Shown here: positions 7,985 to 17,175 of the stretch, one piece after another | Position numbering within the stretch: position 1 is the stretch's first letter | Layout: the number at the start of each line of letters is the position of its first letter | Assembly: GCA_964596015.1 (NCBI GenBank) | Contig: CAZQSB010000004.1 | Location: 41,239-105,238, forward strand | DNA length: 64,000 nucleotides | Direction: 5' to 3' | Source of the DNA: WJMD01 sp964596015 | GTDB taxonomy: Bacteria; Joyebacterota; Joyebacteria; Joyebacterales; Joyebacteraceae | Program-made: the position numbers and the translations under genes | The notes under the pieces: model-generated | Seen by the model: only the letters and a program-made list of their open reading frames with translations | What the model was told of the DNA's origin: nothing | Database searches by the model: none

Positions 7985-8743
7985 ATGTCAGGACACTCGA
8001 AGTGGCACAGCATCAAGCACAAGAAGGCGGCGGCCGACGCGAAGCGCGGCAAGATCTTCAACCGTCACGCCAAGCTCGTCGAGGTGGCGGCCCGTCAGGG
8101 CGGAGGCGACCCGGAGAAGAACCCGAGGCTTCGTACCGAGATCCAGGCGGCGCGCGACGCCAACATGCCCAACGACAAGATCGAACGCGCGATCCTGAAG
8201 GGCACGGGCCAGATCGAAGGCGTCCAGTACGAGGAGGTCACGTACGAGGCGTACGCGCCCGAGGGCGTAGCTCTCATGATCGACACGCTGACCGACAACA
8301 AGAACAGGACCGTCGGCGAGATCAGGCACATTCTGACCAAGCACGGCGGCAACCTCGGCGAGAGCGGCAGCGTGGCATGGAACTTCACCCAGAAGGGCAT
8401 CATCCACGTCCCCGTCGAGGGGAACGAGGAGGACAAGGTCCTCGAGACCGTTCTCGAAGCGGGCGCCGAGGACCTCGAGACTGAGGGCGACTCCTACGAG
8501 ATAACGACCGACCCGAAGAGCTTCATGAACGTCCGCGAATCGCTCGACGCCGCCGGCATCGAGGTCAGGAGCGCCGAGATCACACGGGTCCCCGGCTCGA
8601 CCGTCAGGGTCGAGACCCAGGACCTTGCCCGCAGGATCCTGAAGCTCATGGACGTGCTGGATGACCACGACGACGTCCAGAACGTTTCCGCGAACTTCGA
8701 TATTCCGGAAGAGGTGATGGAGGCAGTCGAGGACGAGGTGTAA
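7985..8743 (+). CDS. yebC: YebC/PmpR family protein
   Basis: This is a 252-residue member of the YebC/PmpR family, described in different organisms as a transcription regulator and as a factor relieving ribosome stalling at proline stretches. I start it at ATG 7985, giving the hallmark M-S-G-H-S-K-W-H-S-I-K-H-K-K. A GTG two codons upstream is too close to the Shine-Dalgarno GAGGGGG. The block P-N-D-K-I-E-R-A-I-L-K-G-T-G and the acidic C-terminus are typical. It heads the widely conserved yebC-ruvC-ruvA-ruvB run. Conserved linkage does not prove a recombination role. Confidence 0.95.
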   Translation: MSGHSKWHSIKHKKAAADAKRGKIFNRHAKLVEVAARQGGGDPEKNPRLRTEIQAARDANMPNDKIERAILKGTGQIEGVQYEEVTYEAYAPEGVALMIDTLTDNKNRTVGEIRHILTKHGGNLGESGSVAWNFTQKGIIHVPVEGNEEDKVLETVLEAGAEDLETEGDSYEITTDPKSFMNVRESLDAAGIEVRSAEITRVPGSTVRVETQDLARRILKLMDVLDDHDDVQNVSANFDIPEEVMEAVEDEV

Positions 8744-8747
8744 CGAC

Positions 8748-9245
8748 GTGCCCGGTCGCGTTGTCGTCATGGGAATCGACCCCGGGAGCATCGTGACCGG
8801 CTTCGGCGTCATCGAGATCGACGACGCCGGAGCTCACCCGGTGGGGCACGGCTTCGTGGCGACCTCCTCGAAGCAGCCCCTGGCCGAACGTCTCGCCGTC
8901 ATCCACGCCGAGATCTCGAAGCAGATCGCGAAGTTCCGGCCGAACGAGATCGCGGTCGAGAACGTCTTCCACGCGAAGAACGCCCGCTCCGCTCTCATGC
9001 TCGGACATGCCCGGGGCGTCGTGTTGCTCGCCGCCTCGCAGGCCGGCATTCCGGTCTTCGAGTACGCTCCCAGAGAGGTTAAGCTGTCGGTGGTCGGCCA
9101 CGGAAACGCCTCGAAGGCCCAGGTTGCCTCGATGGTGTCTCGTCTCCTCTCTATCGACGTGAGCGGCATGAAAGAGGACGAGTCCGACGCCGTCGCGATC
9201 GCCGTCTGTCATCTTCACAAGCGAACCGGAGCCGTCTCACGATGA
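8748..9245 (+). CDS. ruvC: Holliday junction endonuclease RuvC
   Basis: RuvC cleaves Holliday junctions symmetrically after RuvAB branch migration. The 165-residue protein has the catalytic aspartate in G-I-D-P-G near residue 9 and the glutamate in A-V-E-N-V-F. The last acidic pair is in D-E-S-D-A-V-A-I-A-V-C-H near the C-terminus, together forming the RNase H-like active site. The start is GTG, and the stop overlaps the ruvA start (ATGA at 9242-9245), so the two are translationally coupled. Length is normal. Confidence 0.95.
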   Translation: MPGRVVVMGIDPGSIVTGFGVIEIDDAGAHPVGHGFVATSSKQPLAERLAVIHAEISKQIAKFRPNEIAVENVFHAKNARSALMLGHARGVVLLAASQAGIPVFEYAPREVKLSVVGHGNASKAQVASMVSRLLSIDVSGMKEDESDAVAIAVCHLHKRTGAVSR

Positions 9246-9835
9246 TCGCCGAGCTTTCGGGCACACTTCTGCGGCGGACCCCGGCTGGCGTGGTGGTCGA
9301 TGTGGGCGGTGTGGGGTTCAGCCTGCTGGTACCGCTCTCGACCTACCGGGAACTCGGGCGCGTCGGTTCCGAGGTCCGTCTCCACACACACCTCCACGTC
9401 CGCGAGGACGCGCTCGAGCTCTTCGGCTTCGTGACGACGTCCGAGCTGGCCATGTTCCGCGCGCTCATCTCCGTCTCGGGGATCGGCCCCAAGCTGGGTC
9501 TGGCCGTTCTCTCGGGTCTCTCGCCCGACGTGCTTCAGCGCGCGGTGGTCGAGGAGGACCTGGCGCTTCTGACCAGCGTCTCGGGCATCGGCAGGAAGAC
9601 CGCGCAGCGGATGATCGTCGAACTCAAGGAGAAGCTCTCGGGGCTCGAGGTCGCGACCATAGGCGGGACCGGCGAGGCCGAGGACACGGGCGACGCCGTC
9701 CTCGCGCTCATGTCGCTCGGCGTGAAGCGGGAGAAGGCGCGCGAGGCCGTGCTGGCGGTCCAGCGCGAGTGCGGCCCCGACCTCCCCGTCGAGGAGATCA
9801 TCAAGAGGGCGCTCCGAAAGGGAGGCGGGCGATGA
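9242..9835 (+). CDS. ruvA: Holliday junction branch-migration protein RuvA
   Basis: RuvA binds the four-way junction as a tetramer and loads RuvB. The 197-residue protein has the N-terminal OB-fold opening M-I-A-E-L-S-G-T-L. Two helix-hairpin-helix stretches follow (V-S-G-I-G-P-K-L-G-L-A-V-L and V-S-G-I-G-R-K-T-A-Q-R-M-I-V-E-L-K-E-K-L). A flexible acidic linker and the C-terminal RuvB-contact domain (A-L-M-S-L-G-V-K-R-E-K-A) complete it. It overlaps ruvC by four bases and is followed 50 bases later by ruvB. Confidence 0.97.
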   Translation: MIAELSGTLLRRTPAGVVVDVGGVGFSLLVPLSTYRELGRVGSEVRLHTHLHVREDALELFGFVTTSELAMFRALISVSGIGPKLGLAVLSGLSPDVLQRAVVEEDLALLTSVSGIGRKTAQRMIVELKEKLSGLEVATIGGTGEAEDTGDAVLALMSLGVKREKAREAVLAVQRECGPDLPVEEIIKRALRKGGGR

Positions 9836-9885
9836 CGTCCGCAGGGCCGCTCCACATCTGAACCGCACGGAAGGGGAGACGCACG

Positions 9886-10908
9886 ATGACCCCCGCCGAC
9901 AGGCTGACCGCGCCGGGCATCGCCACCGACGACGCGACCTACGACCGAAAGCTCCGCCCGACCAACTTCTCCGAGTTCGTCGGGCAGGACACACTGAAGG
10001 CCAACCTGTCGGTCTTCATCGAGGCCGCTCTGAAGCGCGAGGAGCCTCTGGACCACTGCCTCTTCTACGGGCCGCCGGGTCTCGGGAAGACCACGCTCGC
10101 GCACATCATCGCGACCGAGATGGGCACCGAGCTCATCTCCACCTCGGGCCCGGTCATCGAGCGTCCCTACGACCTTACCGGCATTCTCACGAACCTCAAG
10201 CGGGGCGACGTGCTCTTCATCGACGAGATCCACCGGCTGCAGCACGTGGTGGAGGAGTACCTGTATCCCGCGATGGAGCAGTTCTCGGTCGATATCGTGC
10301 TCGACAAGGGTCCGTCGGCGAGAAGCGTCCGGCTCAATCTGGAACACTTCACGCTGGTCGGCGCCACGACGCGGGCGGGACTACTCACGTCGCCGCTCCG
10401 GTCGCGGTTCGGCGTGGCGCAGCGTCTCAACTACTACCAGCCCGAGGAGCTCTCACGCATCGTGACGCGCTCGGCGCGGATCCTCGAGGTCCCGATCGAC
10501 GAGGAAGGCTCTCTCGAACTGGCGCGCCGCTCCCGCGGGACGCCGAGGATCGCGAACCGCCTGCTCAGAAGGGTGCGCGACTTCGCCGAGGTCATGGGCG
10601 ACGGCAGCATCAACGCCGAGGTCGCCCACGAGTCTCTGCTGAGGCTCGAGGTGGACGAGCGCGGCCTCGACGAGATGGACCGGAGGATCATGGAGGCCGT
10701 CATCGAGCGCTTCGGCGGCGGGCCCGTGGGGGTGAAGAGCCTCGCGGTGGCTGTCGGCGAGGAAGCCGAGACCCTCGAGGAGATCTACGAGCCGTTCCTC
10801 ATCCAGGAGGGGCTCCTCAAACGCACGTCGCGCGGGCGGGAGGCGACGCCGCGGGCGTACGAGTACTTCGGACGCGCCGCGCCGGGCGAGCAGAGCGAAC
10901 TCCTGTAG
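9886..10908 (+). CDS. ruvB: Holliday junction branch-migration motor RuvB
   Basis: RuvB is the hexameric AAA+ motor that pumps DNA through the RuvA-bound junction. The 340-residue protein shows L-R-P-x-x-F-x-E-F-V-G-Q, Walker A G-P-P-G-L-G-K-T near residue 64, Walker B L-F-I-D-E-I-H-R-L, and sensor 1 V-G-A-T-T-R-A-G-L-L. Sensor 2 is in S-R-G-T-P-R-I-A-N-R-L-L-R-R. The winged-helix domain ends with R-T-S-R-G-R-x-A-T. ATG 9886 follows AAGGGGAG. The complete RuvABC resolvasome is therefore encoded together. Confidence 0.97.
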   Translation: MTPADRLTAPGIATDDATYDRKLRPTNFSEFVGQDTLKANLSVFIEAALKREEPLDHCLFYGPPGLGKTTLAHIIATEMGTELISTSGPVIERPYDLTGILTNLKRGDVLFIDEIHRLQHVVEEYLYPAMEQFSVDIVLDKGPSARSVRLNLEHFTLVGATTRAGLLTSPLRSRFGVAQRLNYYQPEELSRIVTRSARILEVPIDEEGSLELARRSRGTPRIANRLLRRVRDFAEVMGDGSINAEVAHESLLRLEVDERGLDEMDRRIMEAVIERFGGGPVGVKSLAVAVGEEAETLEEIYEPFLIQEGLLKRTSRGREATPRAYEYFGRAAPGEQSELL

Positions 10909-11000
10909 GCGCGGCCCAGGCGGACCGCGCGCGAGGCCTTCTTTTCGCGAGGGTTTTCGCGCGGGGTCCTCTCGCCGAATGCGACCGAAAAGAGACGGCG

Positions 11001-11612
11001 ATGCGCGTGCTGCTTCACATGTGCTGCGGGCCCTGCGGCATCGTGCCGATCCGGAGCCTGTGTGACGACGGGCACGAGGTCGCCGTGGCGCTCACGAACC
11101 CGAACATCCACCCCTTCCTCGAGTTCCTCCGCCGCCGCGAGGCGGCGCGGGAGGTGTGCTCGCGGCTCGGTGTGGAGGTCGTGCGCGAAGACCCTTACGG
11201 GCTGGTCGGCTTCCTGAGAGCCATCGACGGCCGCATGGAGGAGCGCTGCGGCGTCTGCTACCGGATGCGGATGGAGCGCGCGGCCGAGAGCGCGGCCGAG
11301 CTCGGGTTCGACGCCTTCACCTCGACCATGCTCGTGAGCACACAGCAGGAGCACGAAGCCGTCCGCCGCGCCGGCGAGGAGGCGGCGGAGCGTCACGGCG
11401 TCCGGTTCCTCTACCGCGACTGGCGCCCGCGCGTCATGGAGGGCGTCGAGGAGTCGAAGAAGATGGGCGTCTACAGGCAGCAGTACTGCGGATGCGTCTT
11501 CAGCGAGTGGGAGCGCTACCGCGACATGAGACCGGAGCGCGCCCTGAAGGCGGCCCGGCGCGCCGCGGGACTCGACGAGGCCCCGGTCGAACCCGCCGGG
11601 GAGTCTCCGTGA
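11001..11612 (+). CDS. queH: Epoxyqueuosine reductase QueH
   Basis: QueH (formerly DUF208) reduces epoxyqueuosine to queuosine in tRNA and is unrelated to the cobalamin enzyme QueG. The 203-residue protein has the signature C-C-G-P-C at residues 8-12, C-G-V-C at 83-86 and C-G-C at 163-165. These cysteines would hold the iron-sulfur and iron site. The stop overlaps the GTG start of queA by three bases. With queA and tgt next in line, the last steps of queuosine formation are together. An oxygen-sensitive QueH suits an anaerobe, though that point is inference. Confidence 0.93.
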   Translation: MRVLLHMCCGPCGIVPIRSLCDDGHEVAVALTNPNIHPFLEFLRRREAAREVCSRLGVEVVREDPYGLVGFLRAIDGRMEERCGVCYRMRMERAAESAAELGFDAFTSTMLVSTQQEHEAVRRAGEEAAERHGVRFLYRDWRPRVMEGVEESKKMGVYRQQYCGCVFSEWERYRDMRPERALKAARRAAGLDEAPVEPAGESP

Positions 11613-12637
11613 GGACCTCCGACTTCGACTACGAGCTGCCGCGCGAGCTGATCGCGCAGTACCCATCGGAGAGGCGCGACGAGTCGCGCCTTCTCGTTCT
11701 CAGGCGGGACCGGGACGAGTTCGAGCACCGGCGGTTCCGCGACATCCTCGAGTATCTCCGTCCCGAAGACTGCCTCGTTCTGAACGAGAGCCGCGTGATA
11801 CCGGCTCGGCTCATCGGCCGCAAGGCGCTCACGGGCGGCCGCGTCGAGGTCTTCCTGCTCGAGCCCGGGACGGACGACACGTGGACGGCTCTCGTCCGGC
11901 CCGGCGCGCGCGTCGCGGACGGCGCGACGATCGTCTTCTCCGAGAACCTCTCCGCGGTCGTCGAGTCGACGCTCGACGAAGGGAAGCGGAAGGTCCGCCT
12001 CCTCGCCGAGGGGGACCCGCTCGAGGAGCTCTCGGCCGTCGGGCGGGTTCCGCTCCCTCCGTACATCGACCGCGAACCCGAGCCCGTCGACGTCGAGCGA
12101 TACCAGACGGTGTACGCGCGCGTTCCGGGCGCCGTGGCCGCGCCGACGGCGGGGCTTCATTTCACGGAGAAGCTGCTCGAGCGGGCGGAGGACGAGGGCG
12201 TCAGGACCGCGCGGGTCATCCTCCACGTCGGGCTCGGCACGTTCCGTCCGGTCGCGAGCGACGACCCGGAAGAGCACCACATGGACGAGGAGCGCTACGA
12301 ACTGCCGGAGGGGGCGGCCGCCGAGATCAATGAGGCCAGGGCCGCCGGAGGACGCATCGTCGCCGTGGGCACCACGGCGGTGCGCGTGCTCGAGTCCACG
12401 GCGGATGAGGGCGGCGAGGTCCGGGCCGGCTCCGGCTCGACGGGGCTCTTCATCAGGCCGCCCTACGAGTTCCGGGCGGTCGACGCGCTGGTCACGAACT
12501 TCCATCTTCCGAAGTCGACGCTCCTGATGCTCGTCTCGGCGCTCGCGGGACGGGAGAAGGTCCTGGCGGCCTATCGCGAGGCCGTCGAGGCGGGGTATCG
12601 CTTCTACAGCTACGGCGACGCGATGCTGATCATCTGA
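11609..12637 (+). CDS. queA: tRNA preQ1(34) S-adenosylmethionine ribosyltransferase-isomerase
   Basis: QueA transfers and rearranges the ribosyl part of S-adenosylmethionine onto preQ1 in tRNA, giving epoxyqueuosine. I use GTG 11609, which overlaps the queH stop (GTGA) and gives the standard opening T-S-D-F-D-Y-E-L-P-x-E-L-I-A-Q-Y-P. The frame is open for much longer upstream, but only inside queH. The 342-residue product contains D-C-L-V-L-N-E-S-R-V-I-P-A-R-L, R-Y-Q-T-V-Y-A, V-A-A-P-T-A-G-L-H-F-T and T-N-F-H-L-P-K-S-T-L-L-M-L-V-S-A. All of these are family landmarks. Confidence 0.97.
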   Translation: MRTSDFDYELPRELIAQYPSERRDESRLLVLRRDRDEFEHRRFRDILEYLRPEDCLVLNESRVIPARLIGRKALTGGRVEVFLLEPGTDDTWTALVRPGARVADGATIVFSENLSAVVESTLDEGKRKVRLLAEGDPLEELSAVGRVPLPPYIDREPEPVDVERYQTVYARVPGAVAAPTAGLHFTEKLLERAEDEGVRTARVILHVGLGTFRPVASDDPEEHHMDEERYELPEGAAAEINEARAAGGRIVAVGTTAVRVLESTADEGGEVRAGSGSTGLFIRPPYEFRAVDALVTNFHLPKSTLLMLVSALAGREKVLAAYREAVEAGYRFYSYGDAMLII

Positions 12638-12734
12638 GCGCCGGGGCCGCGCGAGTGAACGGGACGTGGCCGGCGGCGTCCGGATGTCGCGGCGGGGAAC
12701 GCCTGCGCCGTGGCCTCACGCAAGCGGAGGGAAC

Positions 12735-13862
12735 GTGTTCGAGTTCCGGGTCATTGCCGAGGACGCCGAGACCGGAGCGAGGGCCGGCGAGCTCACGACG
12801 CCGCACGGCGTCATCGAGACTCCGGTCTTCATGCCTGTCGGCACGCAGGCGACCGTCAAGACGCTGTCGCCCGGGGACCTCGAGGAGCTCGGAGCGCGCA
12901 TCATCCTTGCGAACGCGTACCACCTGTTCCTTCGGCCGGGCGCGGACGTCATCCGGGAGGCCGGCGGCATTCACCGCTTCATGGCGTGGGACGGCGCCGT
13001 GCTCACGGACAGCGGAGGGTTCCAGGTCTTCAGCCTCGCGCGCCTGAACCGCGTGACCGACGAAGGTCTCGAGTTCCAGTCTCACCTCGACGGCGCGCGC
13101 CACTTCATGTCGCCCGAGGACAACGTCGCCCTGCAGCGGGCCATCGGCGCCGACATCATCATGGCGCTCGACGAGTGCGTCGCCTACCCGGCCGAGAGGT
13201 CCTACGTCGAGCGTTCCCACGAGCTCACGCTCCGCTGGGCGGGGAGAGCGCGGCGCGCGTGGCTGGAGGAGCCTTCCGACCAGGCGCTCTTCGGAATCGT
13301 CCAGGGGGCGACCTATGAGGACCTCAGACGCGACGCCGCGAAGAGGCTCGCGGACATGGATTTCCCCGGGTACGCCATAGGCGGGCTGGCGGTCGGAGAG
13401 CCGGTCGGCGTCATGCGGGAGATGGTCGACGCGTGCCTCGACGAGCTACCGCCGGAGCGCCCGCGGTACTTCATGGGGCAGGGGTTCCCCGAGGACATCG
13501 TCGGCTCCGTCGCCCAGGGCATCGACATGTTCGACTGCGTGATGCCGACGCGGAACGCGAGAAAGGGCATGCTCTTCACCTCCGAGGGACGGCTCGTCGT
13601 GAAGAACGCCGCGTACGCCCGCGACGACGCGCCGCCCGACCCCGCCTGCGGCTGTCCGACCTGCCGCACGCATTCCCGCGCGTACCTCCGCCATCTCTTC
13701 CAGGCGGAGGAGAGCCTTGCGGGAAGGCTCGCGACCGTGCACAATATCAGCTTCTACCTGTCGATGATGCGCTCGATGCGCGACGCCATCATCGGCGGAC
13801 GGTTCAACGCGTGGCGCTCCGCCTTCCTCGGACAGGGGCCGTGGACTGCGGCGGGCGCCTGA
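12735..13862 (+). CDS. tgt: tRNA-guanine transglycosylase
   Basis: Tgt exchanges guanine 34 for preQ1 in tRNAs with GUN anticodons. I choose GTG 12735, five bases after GGAGGG, giving V-F-E-F-R-V and 375 residues, the usual family length. A longer frame upstream lacks similarity. Visible motifs are P-V-F-M-P-V-G-T-Q-A-T-V-K, the nucleophile region L-T-D-S-G-G-F-Q-V-F-S, I-G-G-L-A-V-G-E and D-C-V-M-P-T-R-N-A-R. The zinc ligands are in C-G-C-P-T-C near residue 305. It follows queA by about 100 bases. Confidence 0.96.
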   Translation: MFEFRVIAEDAETGARAGELTTPHGVIETPVFMPVGTQATVKTLSPGDLEELGARIILANAYHLFLRPGADVIREAGGIHRFMAWDGAVLTDSGGFQVFSLARLNRVTDEGLEFQSHLDGARHFMSPEDNVALQRAIGADIIMALDECVAYPAERSYVERSHELTLRWAGRARRAWLEEPSDQALFGIVQGATYEDLRRDAAKRLADMDFPGYAIGGLAVGEPVGVMREMVDACLDELPPERPRYFMGQGFPEDIVGSVAQGIDMFDCVMPTRNARKGMLFTSEGRLVVKNAAYARDDAPPDPACGCPTCRTHSRAYLRHLFQAEESLAGRLATVHNISFYLSMMRSMRDAIIGGRFNAWRSAFLGQGPWTAAGA

Positions 13863-13889
13863 CGCGCACATGGATGACGAGCGGGAGGG

Positions 13890-15104
13890 ATGATGAAGGC
13901 GAACGACCCGAGAGTCGCGGAAGGACTGATCGACGCGTCGGGCGGGAAGATGGTCCTGCTCGTCGCGGACGGGCTCGGCGGACTGCCGCATCCGAAGACG
14001 GGGCTCACCGAGCTCGAGACCGCCGAGACCCCCAATCTCGATGCTCTCGCGAGACAGAGCGTCTGCGGGCTTCATACGCCCATAGCTCCCGGCATCACAC
14101 CGGGAAGCGGTCCGGCGCACATGGCGCTCTTCGGCTACGATCCTGTCGAGTATGTGATCGGACGGGGCGTTCTCGAGGCGCTGGGCATCGACTTCGAGCT
14201 CAAGCCGGGCGACGTCGCCATCCGCGTGAACTTCGCGACGATCGATGACGACGGTCTCGTGGTCGACCGGCGGGCGGGGCGGATATCCACCGAGAAGTGC
14301 CGGGAGCTCGCCGAGAGGCTGAACGACATCCAGGTTCCCGGCGTCGAGATCATGGTCCGGCCGGTCAAGGAGCACCGCGCGGTCATCGTCCTCAGGGGAG
14401 AGGGGCTCGTGGGCGGTCTCGAGGACACCGACCCGCAGGAGACGGGCGTCGCGCCGAAGCCCGTCGAGGCCGGGAGCGCCCAGCAGGAACGCACCGCGGA
14501 GGTGCTCCGCGCGTTCGTGAGCGCCGCCGCCGAGATGCTCAAGAAGGAGCCCAGGGCCAACATGATCCTGATGCGCGGCATCGCCAGCCGCGACCCGATC
14601 CCCACCGTGACAGAGCGGTTCGGCATCGATGCCGGCGCCATAGCCGGCTACCCCATGTACCGCGGCGTGGCGGGACTTGTGGGCATGAACGTCCTGCCTC
14701 CCGCAGAATCGCCTGAGGAACTCATCGCTGCGGGCCGGAAGGCGTACGACGACCACGACTATCTCTTCCTCCACTTCAAGAAGACCGATTCGACGGGAGA
14801 GGACGGCGACTTCGACCGGAAGGTGGAGGCCTCGGAGAAGCTGGATGCGCTCATTCCCGGCATTCTCGAGATCGACCCCGACGTCCTCGTCGTGACGGGC
14901 GACCACTCGACGCCCTCGGCGCTGGCGTCGCACTCGTGGCACCCGGTGCCGCTCCTTCTGCGCGCGAAGAGCGCGCGGGTCGACGCGGTCGAGGCGTTCG
15001 GCGAGTCGCACTGCCTGAGAGGTGGTCTGGGGATGATCCGGGCGGTCGATATCATGCCGCTCATGCTGGCGCACGCCGGCCGACTCGACAAGTTCGGGGC
15101 CTGA
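13890..15104 (+). CDS. apgM: Cofactor-independent phosphoglycerate mutase, archaeal type
   Basis: This enzyme interconverts 3- and 2-phosphoglycerate in glycolysis and gluconeogenesis without 2,3-bisphosphoglycerate. The 404-residue protein belongs to the alkaline-phosphatase superfamily. Metal-site elements are V-A-D-G-L-G-G near residue 27, the nucleophile region S-G-P-A-H-M-A-L-F-G-Y-D, and D-x-L-V-V-T-G-D-H-S-T-P near the C-terminus. L-H-F-K-K-T-D-S-T-G-E-D-G-D-F is a hallmark of the archaeal-type (ApgM) branch. Two adjacent ATG codons (13890, 13893) could start it. The gene is not obviously tied to its queuosine and lipoprotein neighbours. Confidence 0.93.
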   Translation: MMKANDPRVAEGLIDASGGKMVLLVADGLGGLPHPKTGLTELETAETPNLDALARQSVCGLHTPIAPGITPGSGPAHMALFGYDPVEYVIGRGVLEALGIDFELKPGDVAIRVNFATIDDDGLVVDRRAGRISTEKCRELAERLNDIQVPGVEIMVRPVKEHRAVIVLRGEGLVGGLEDTDPQETGVAPKPVEAGSAQQERTAEVLRAFVSAAAEMLKKEPRANMILMRGIASRDPIPTVTERFGIDAGAIAGYPMYRGVAGLVGMNVLPPAESPEELIAAGRKAYDDHDYLFLHFKKTDSTGEDGDFDRKVEASEKLDALIPGILEIDPDVLVVTGDHSTPSALASHSWHPVPLLLRAKSARVDAVEAFGESHCLRGGLGMIRAVDIMPLMLAHAGRLDKFGA

Positions 15105-15125
15105 CCGGTCCCCGGGGGAGTCCAG

Positions 15126-16727
15126 GTGGCACCGCCGCCCGAACGAACCGCGACGCGAGTGATGGAGAGTCGCAGCCCCGCGATGTCCCGCGGCCGCGAG
15201 TCCGCGCTCCTCGTCATATCAGGCGCGGCACTGGCTCTGGCGTTTCCGCCGGTGAATCTCTGGCCGCTGGCGTTTGTCGGCCTCATGCCGCTCTTCTACG
15301 TGATCGAGCGGACCAGGGTGACCGGGTTCTGGAGCGCGTTCCGTCCCGGCTTCCTCGCGGGCGCCGCTTTCTTCCTGACTCTTGTCTACTGGATCGTCTT
15401 CCTGGGCTCCGAGCAGGGCGAGAACCACGTCCTCATGGGCGCGGCCCTCGCGCTCCTCGTGCTGCTCCAGTCGTTCTACTGGGGACTCTTCTCAGCGGGC
15501 GCGGTCCTGGTGTCACGCAGGACGAGGATTCCCTCCTTCGTCGTATTCCCCCTGTTCTGGGTCGCCGCCGAGCAGCTTCGGTCGCTCTTCGAGCTGGGCT
15601 TCTCGTGGGGAGCGCTCGGATACGCGGGGACGAGCATCGTCCCGGCCGTTCAGTTCGCCTCGGTGACGGGCGTCTTCGGAGTGTCTCTCTGGATGGCCGT
15701 CGTGAACGCGCTCGTGCTCGGCGTCGTGCTCGGCCGCCCACGGGCCCCGCGGCTCGTGGCGCTCGTTCTCCTGCTCTCCCTGCCGCTGGTCCACGGGGTC
15801 CTGACGCTCGGAAACGACTCGTGGGAGCGGACAGTCCGCGTCGCCGTGGTGCAGCCGAACATCGGGGCTCGGCTCAAGTGGGACCCGGAGTTCAAGGAGC
15901 TCAGTTTCTCACGACTCGAGAGGCTCTCGCTGGCGGCGGGGGAGGAGGAGCCCGCGTTCATCGTATGGCCGGAGACGGCGACGCCGAGCTACCTGCTGCG
16001 GGAGCAGGAAGACCTCTCGCGCGTGGGCGCCGCCGCCCGGGCCGCCGGAGCTCCCATCCTGACGGGCTTTCCCGATCTCACGTTCGACTCCGAGGAGGGC
16101 GGCTACTGCTCGTACAACTCGGCGCTCCTCGTGAACGCCCGGGGCGTCGTGCTGGGGAAGTACGACAAGATCCACCTGGTGCCGTTCGGCGAGGCCATCC
16201 CCTTCGAGAGGGCGTTCCCGGTCCTGAGGAGCGTCGACTTCGGCGAGGCCGACTTCCGCCGCGGCCGCGAGCGTCTCGTGTTCGAGACGGACGGCGCGCG
16301 CTTCTCGGTCCTCATCTGCTTCGAGGCGATCTTCCCTCGTCTCGTCAGGGAGTTCGTCGACGAGGGGGCCGGGGTCCTCGTCAACATCACGAACGATGTC
16401 TGGTACGGGCGGACATCCATGCCCTTCCAGCACGCGCAGATGGCCGTGATGCGCGCGATCGAAAACCGGCGGAGCCTCGCCAGGAGCGCGAACAGCGGCA
16501 TCTCGCTGTTCACCGACCCGTACGGTCGGGTCATCTCGAAGACCGGCATCTTCGAGGAAGCCGTTCTCGTGGAGGACCTGCCCGTCTCGGCCGAGCGCAC
16601 CTTCTACACGCGCCACGGCTGGCTCATCGCGTGGCTCATGCTCGGCGCCGCATTGCTGCTCGTCGCGCTGGCGGTCCCGGGAGGAGCCGCGGGCCGGCAG
16701 GGCGCTCAGCCCCCCTCCGACCCATGA
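15126..16727 (+). CDS. lnt: Apolipoprotein N-acyltransferase
   Basis: Lnt adds the third acyl chain to the N-terminal cysteine of lipoproteins in the inner membrane, an activity typical of diderm bacteria. The 533-residue protein has about six hydrophobic segments in the first 230 residues. A periplasmic nitrilase domain follows, with glutamate in I-V-W-P-E-T-A-T-P, lysine in K-Y-D-K-I-H-L-V-P-F-G-E and the nucleophile cysteine in L-I-C-F-E-A-I-F-P. A last membrane segment lies near the C-terminus. The start is GTG 15126 after GGGGGAG. It closes the ruvC-to-lnt run of plus-strand genes. Confidence 0.93.
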   Translation: MAPPPERTATRVMESRSPAMSRGRESALLVISGAALALAFPPVNLWPLAFVGLMPLFYVIERTRVTGFWSAFRPGFLAGAAFFLTLVYWIVFLGSEQGENHVLMGAALALLVLLQSFYWGLFSAGAVLVSRRTRIPSFVVFPLFWVAAEQLRSLFELGFSWGALGYAGTSIVPAVQFASVTGVFGVSLWMAVVNALVLGVVLGRPRAPRLVALVLLLSLPLVHGVLTLGNDSWERTVRVAVVQPNIGARLKWDPEFKELSFSRLERLSLAAGEEEPAFIVWPETATPSYLLREQEDLSRVGAAARAAGAPILTGFPDLTFDSEEGGYCSYNSALLVNARGVVLGKYDKIHLVPFGEAIPFERAFPVLRSVDFGEADFRRGRERLVFETDGARFSVLICFEAIFPRLVREFVDEGAGVLVNITNDVWYGRTSMPFQHAQMAVMRAIENRRSLARSANSGISLFTDPYGRVISKTGIFEEAVLVEDLPVSAERTFYTRHGWLIAWLMLGAALLLVALAVPGGAAGRQGAQPPSDP

Positions 16728-17175
16728 AGCGCCGCACTTCGCTCTTGCCTCCTTATCCTTGCCCTCTTACCATCATGTAGGATGGACGTCATGACAGGCA
16801 CCCCGGCGGCGGAGACCGCGTCCGCCCGCATGAGGCGTCCGGATGGAAGAGGCTGGAACGAACCGAAGGACCGCTCCGCCTGACGCGCCGTCTCTCTGGA
16901 CGGCGCGCGCGGCGTCTCTGCCGCTTTCAGGACCCGCCGGCGCCGGCACTCACCGCGCGTGCTCCGGCGGACGCGTCCGGGACCGGAGCGGTTCTGCTCC
17001 CGACCGGATGCTCCGCCGGTTCCCGGCGGCGCGCCGCGCTTCACGGAACTGCATTCCGAGCCGGATGCGAATGCGGCTCAGCCCCCGCGGAACGGCAACC
17101 AAGCCCTCCTGCTCCCGGCTCGTCTCTAACTTTCAGCATCACAGCTACTTACACGCCCAGGCTCAGAACGGGCCG
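16728..17175. other. Gene-free region upstream of the pilus cluster
   Basis: I see no convincing gene in this stretch. It holds hairpins that may end the upstream transcript. One is a 9-bp stem CGCGCCGTC/GACGGCGCG at 16884-16907 with a 6-base loop. Another is CCGCCGG-TTC-CCGGCGG at 17013-17029. A weak sigma-70-like pair, TTGCCT-N17-TACCAT, is at 16745-16773. The remainder could hold activator sites for the sigma-54 promoter that follows, or a small RNA. Confidence 0.5.

Noticed and set aside
16745..16773. TTGCCT-N17-TACCAT as a main promoter of the pilus cluster
   Set aside because: The -10 match is weak and it lies almost 480 bases before the first gene; the sigma-54 site is much better placed.
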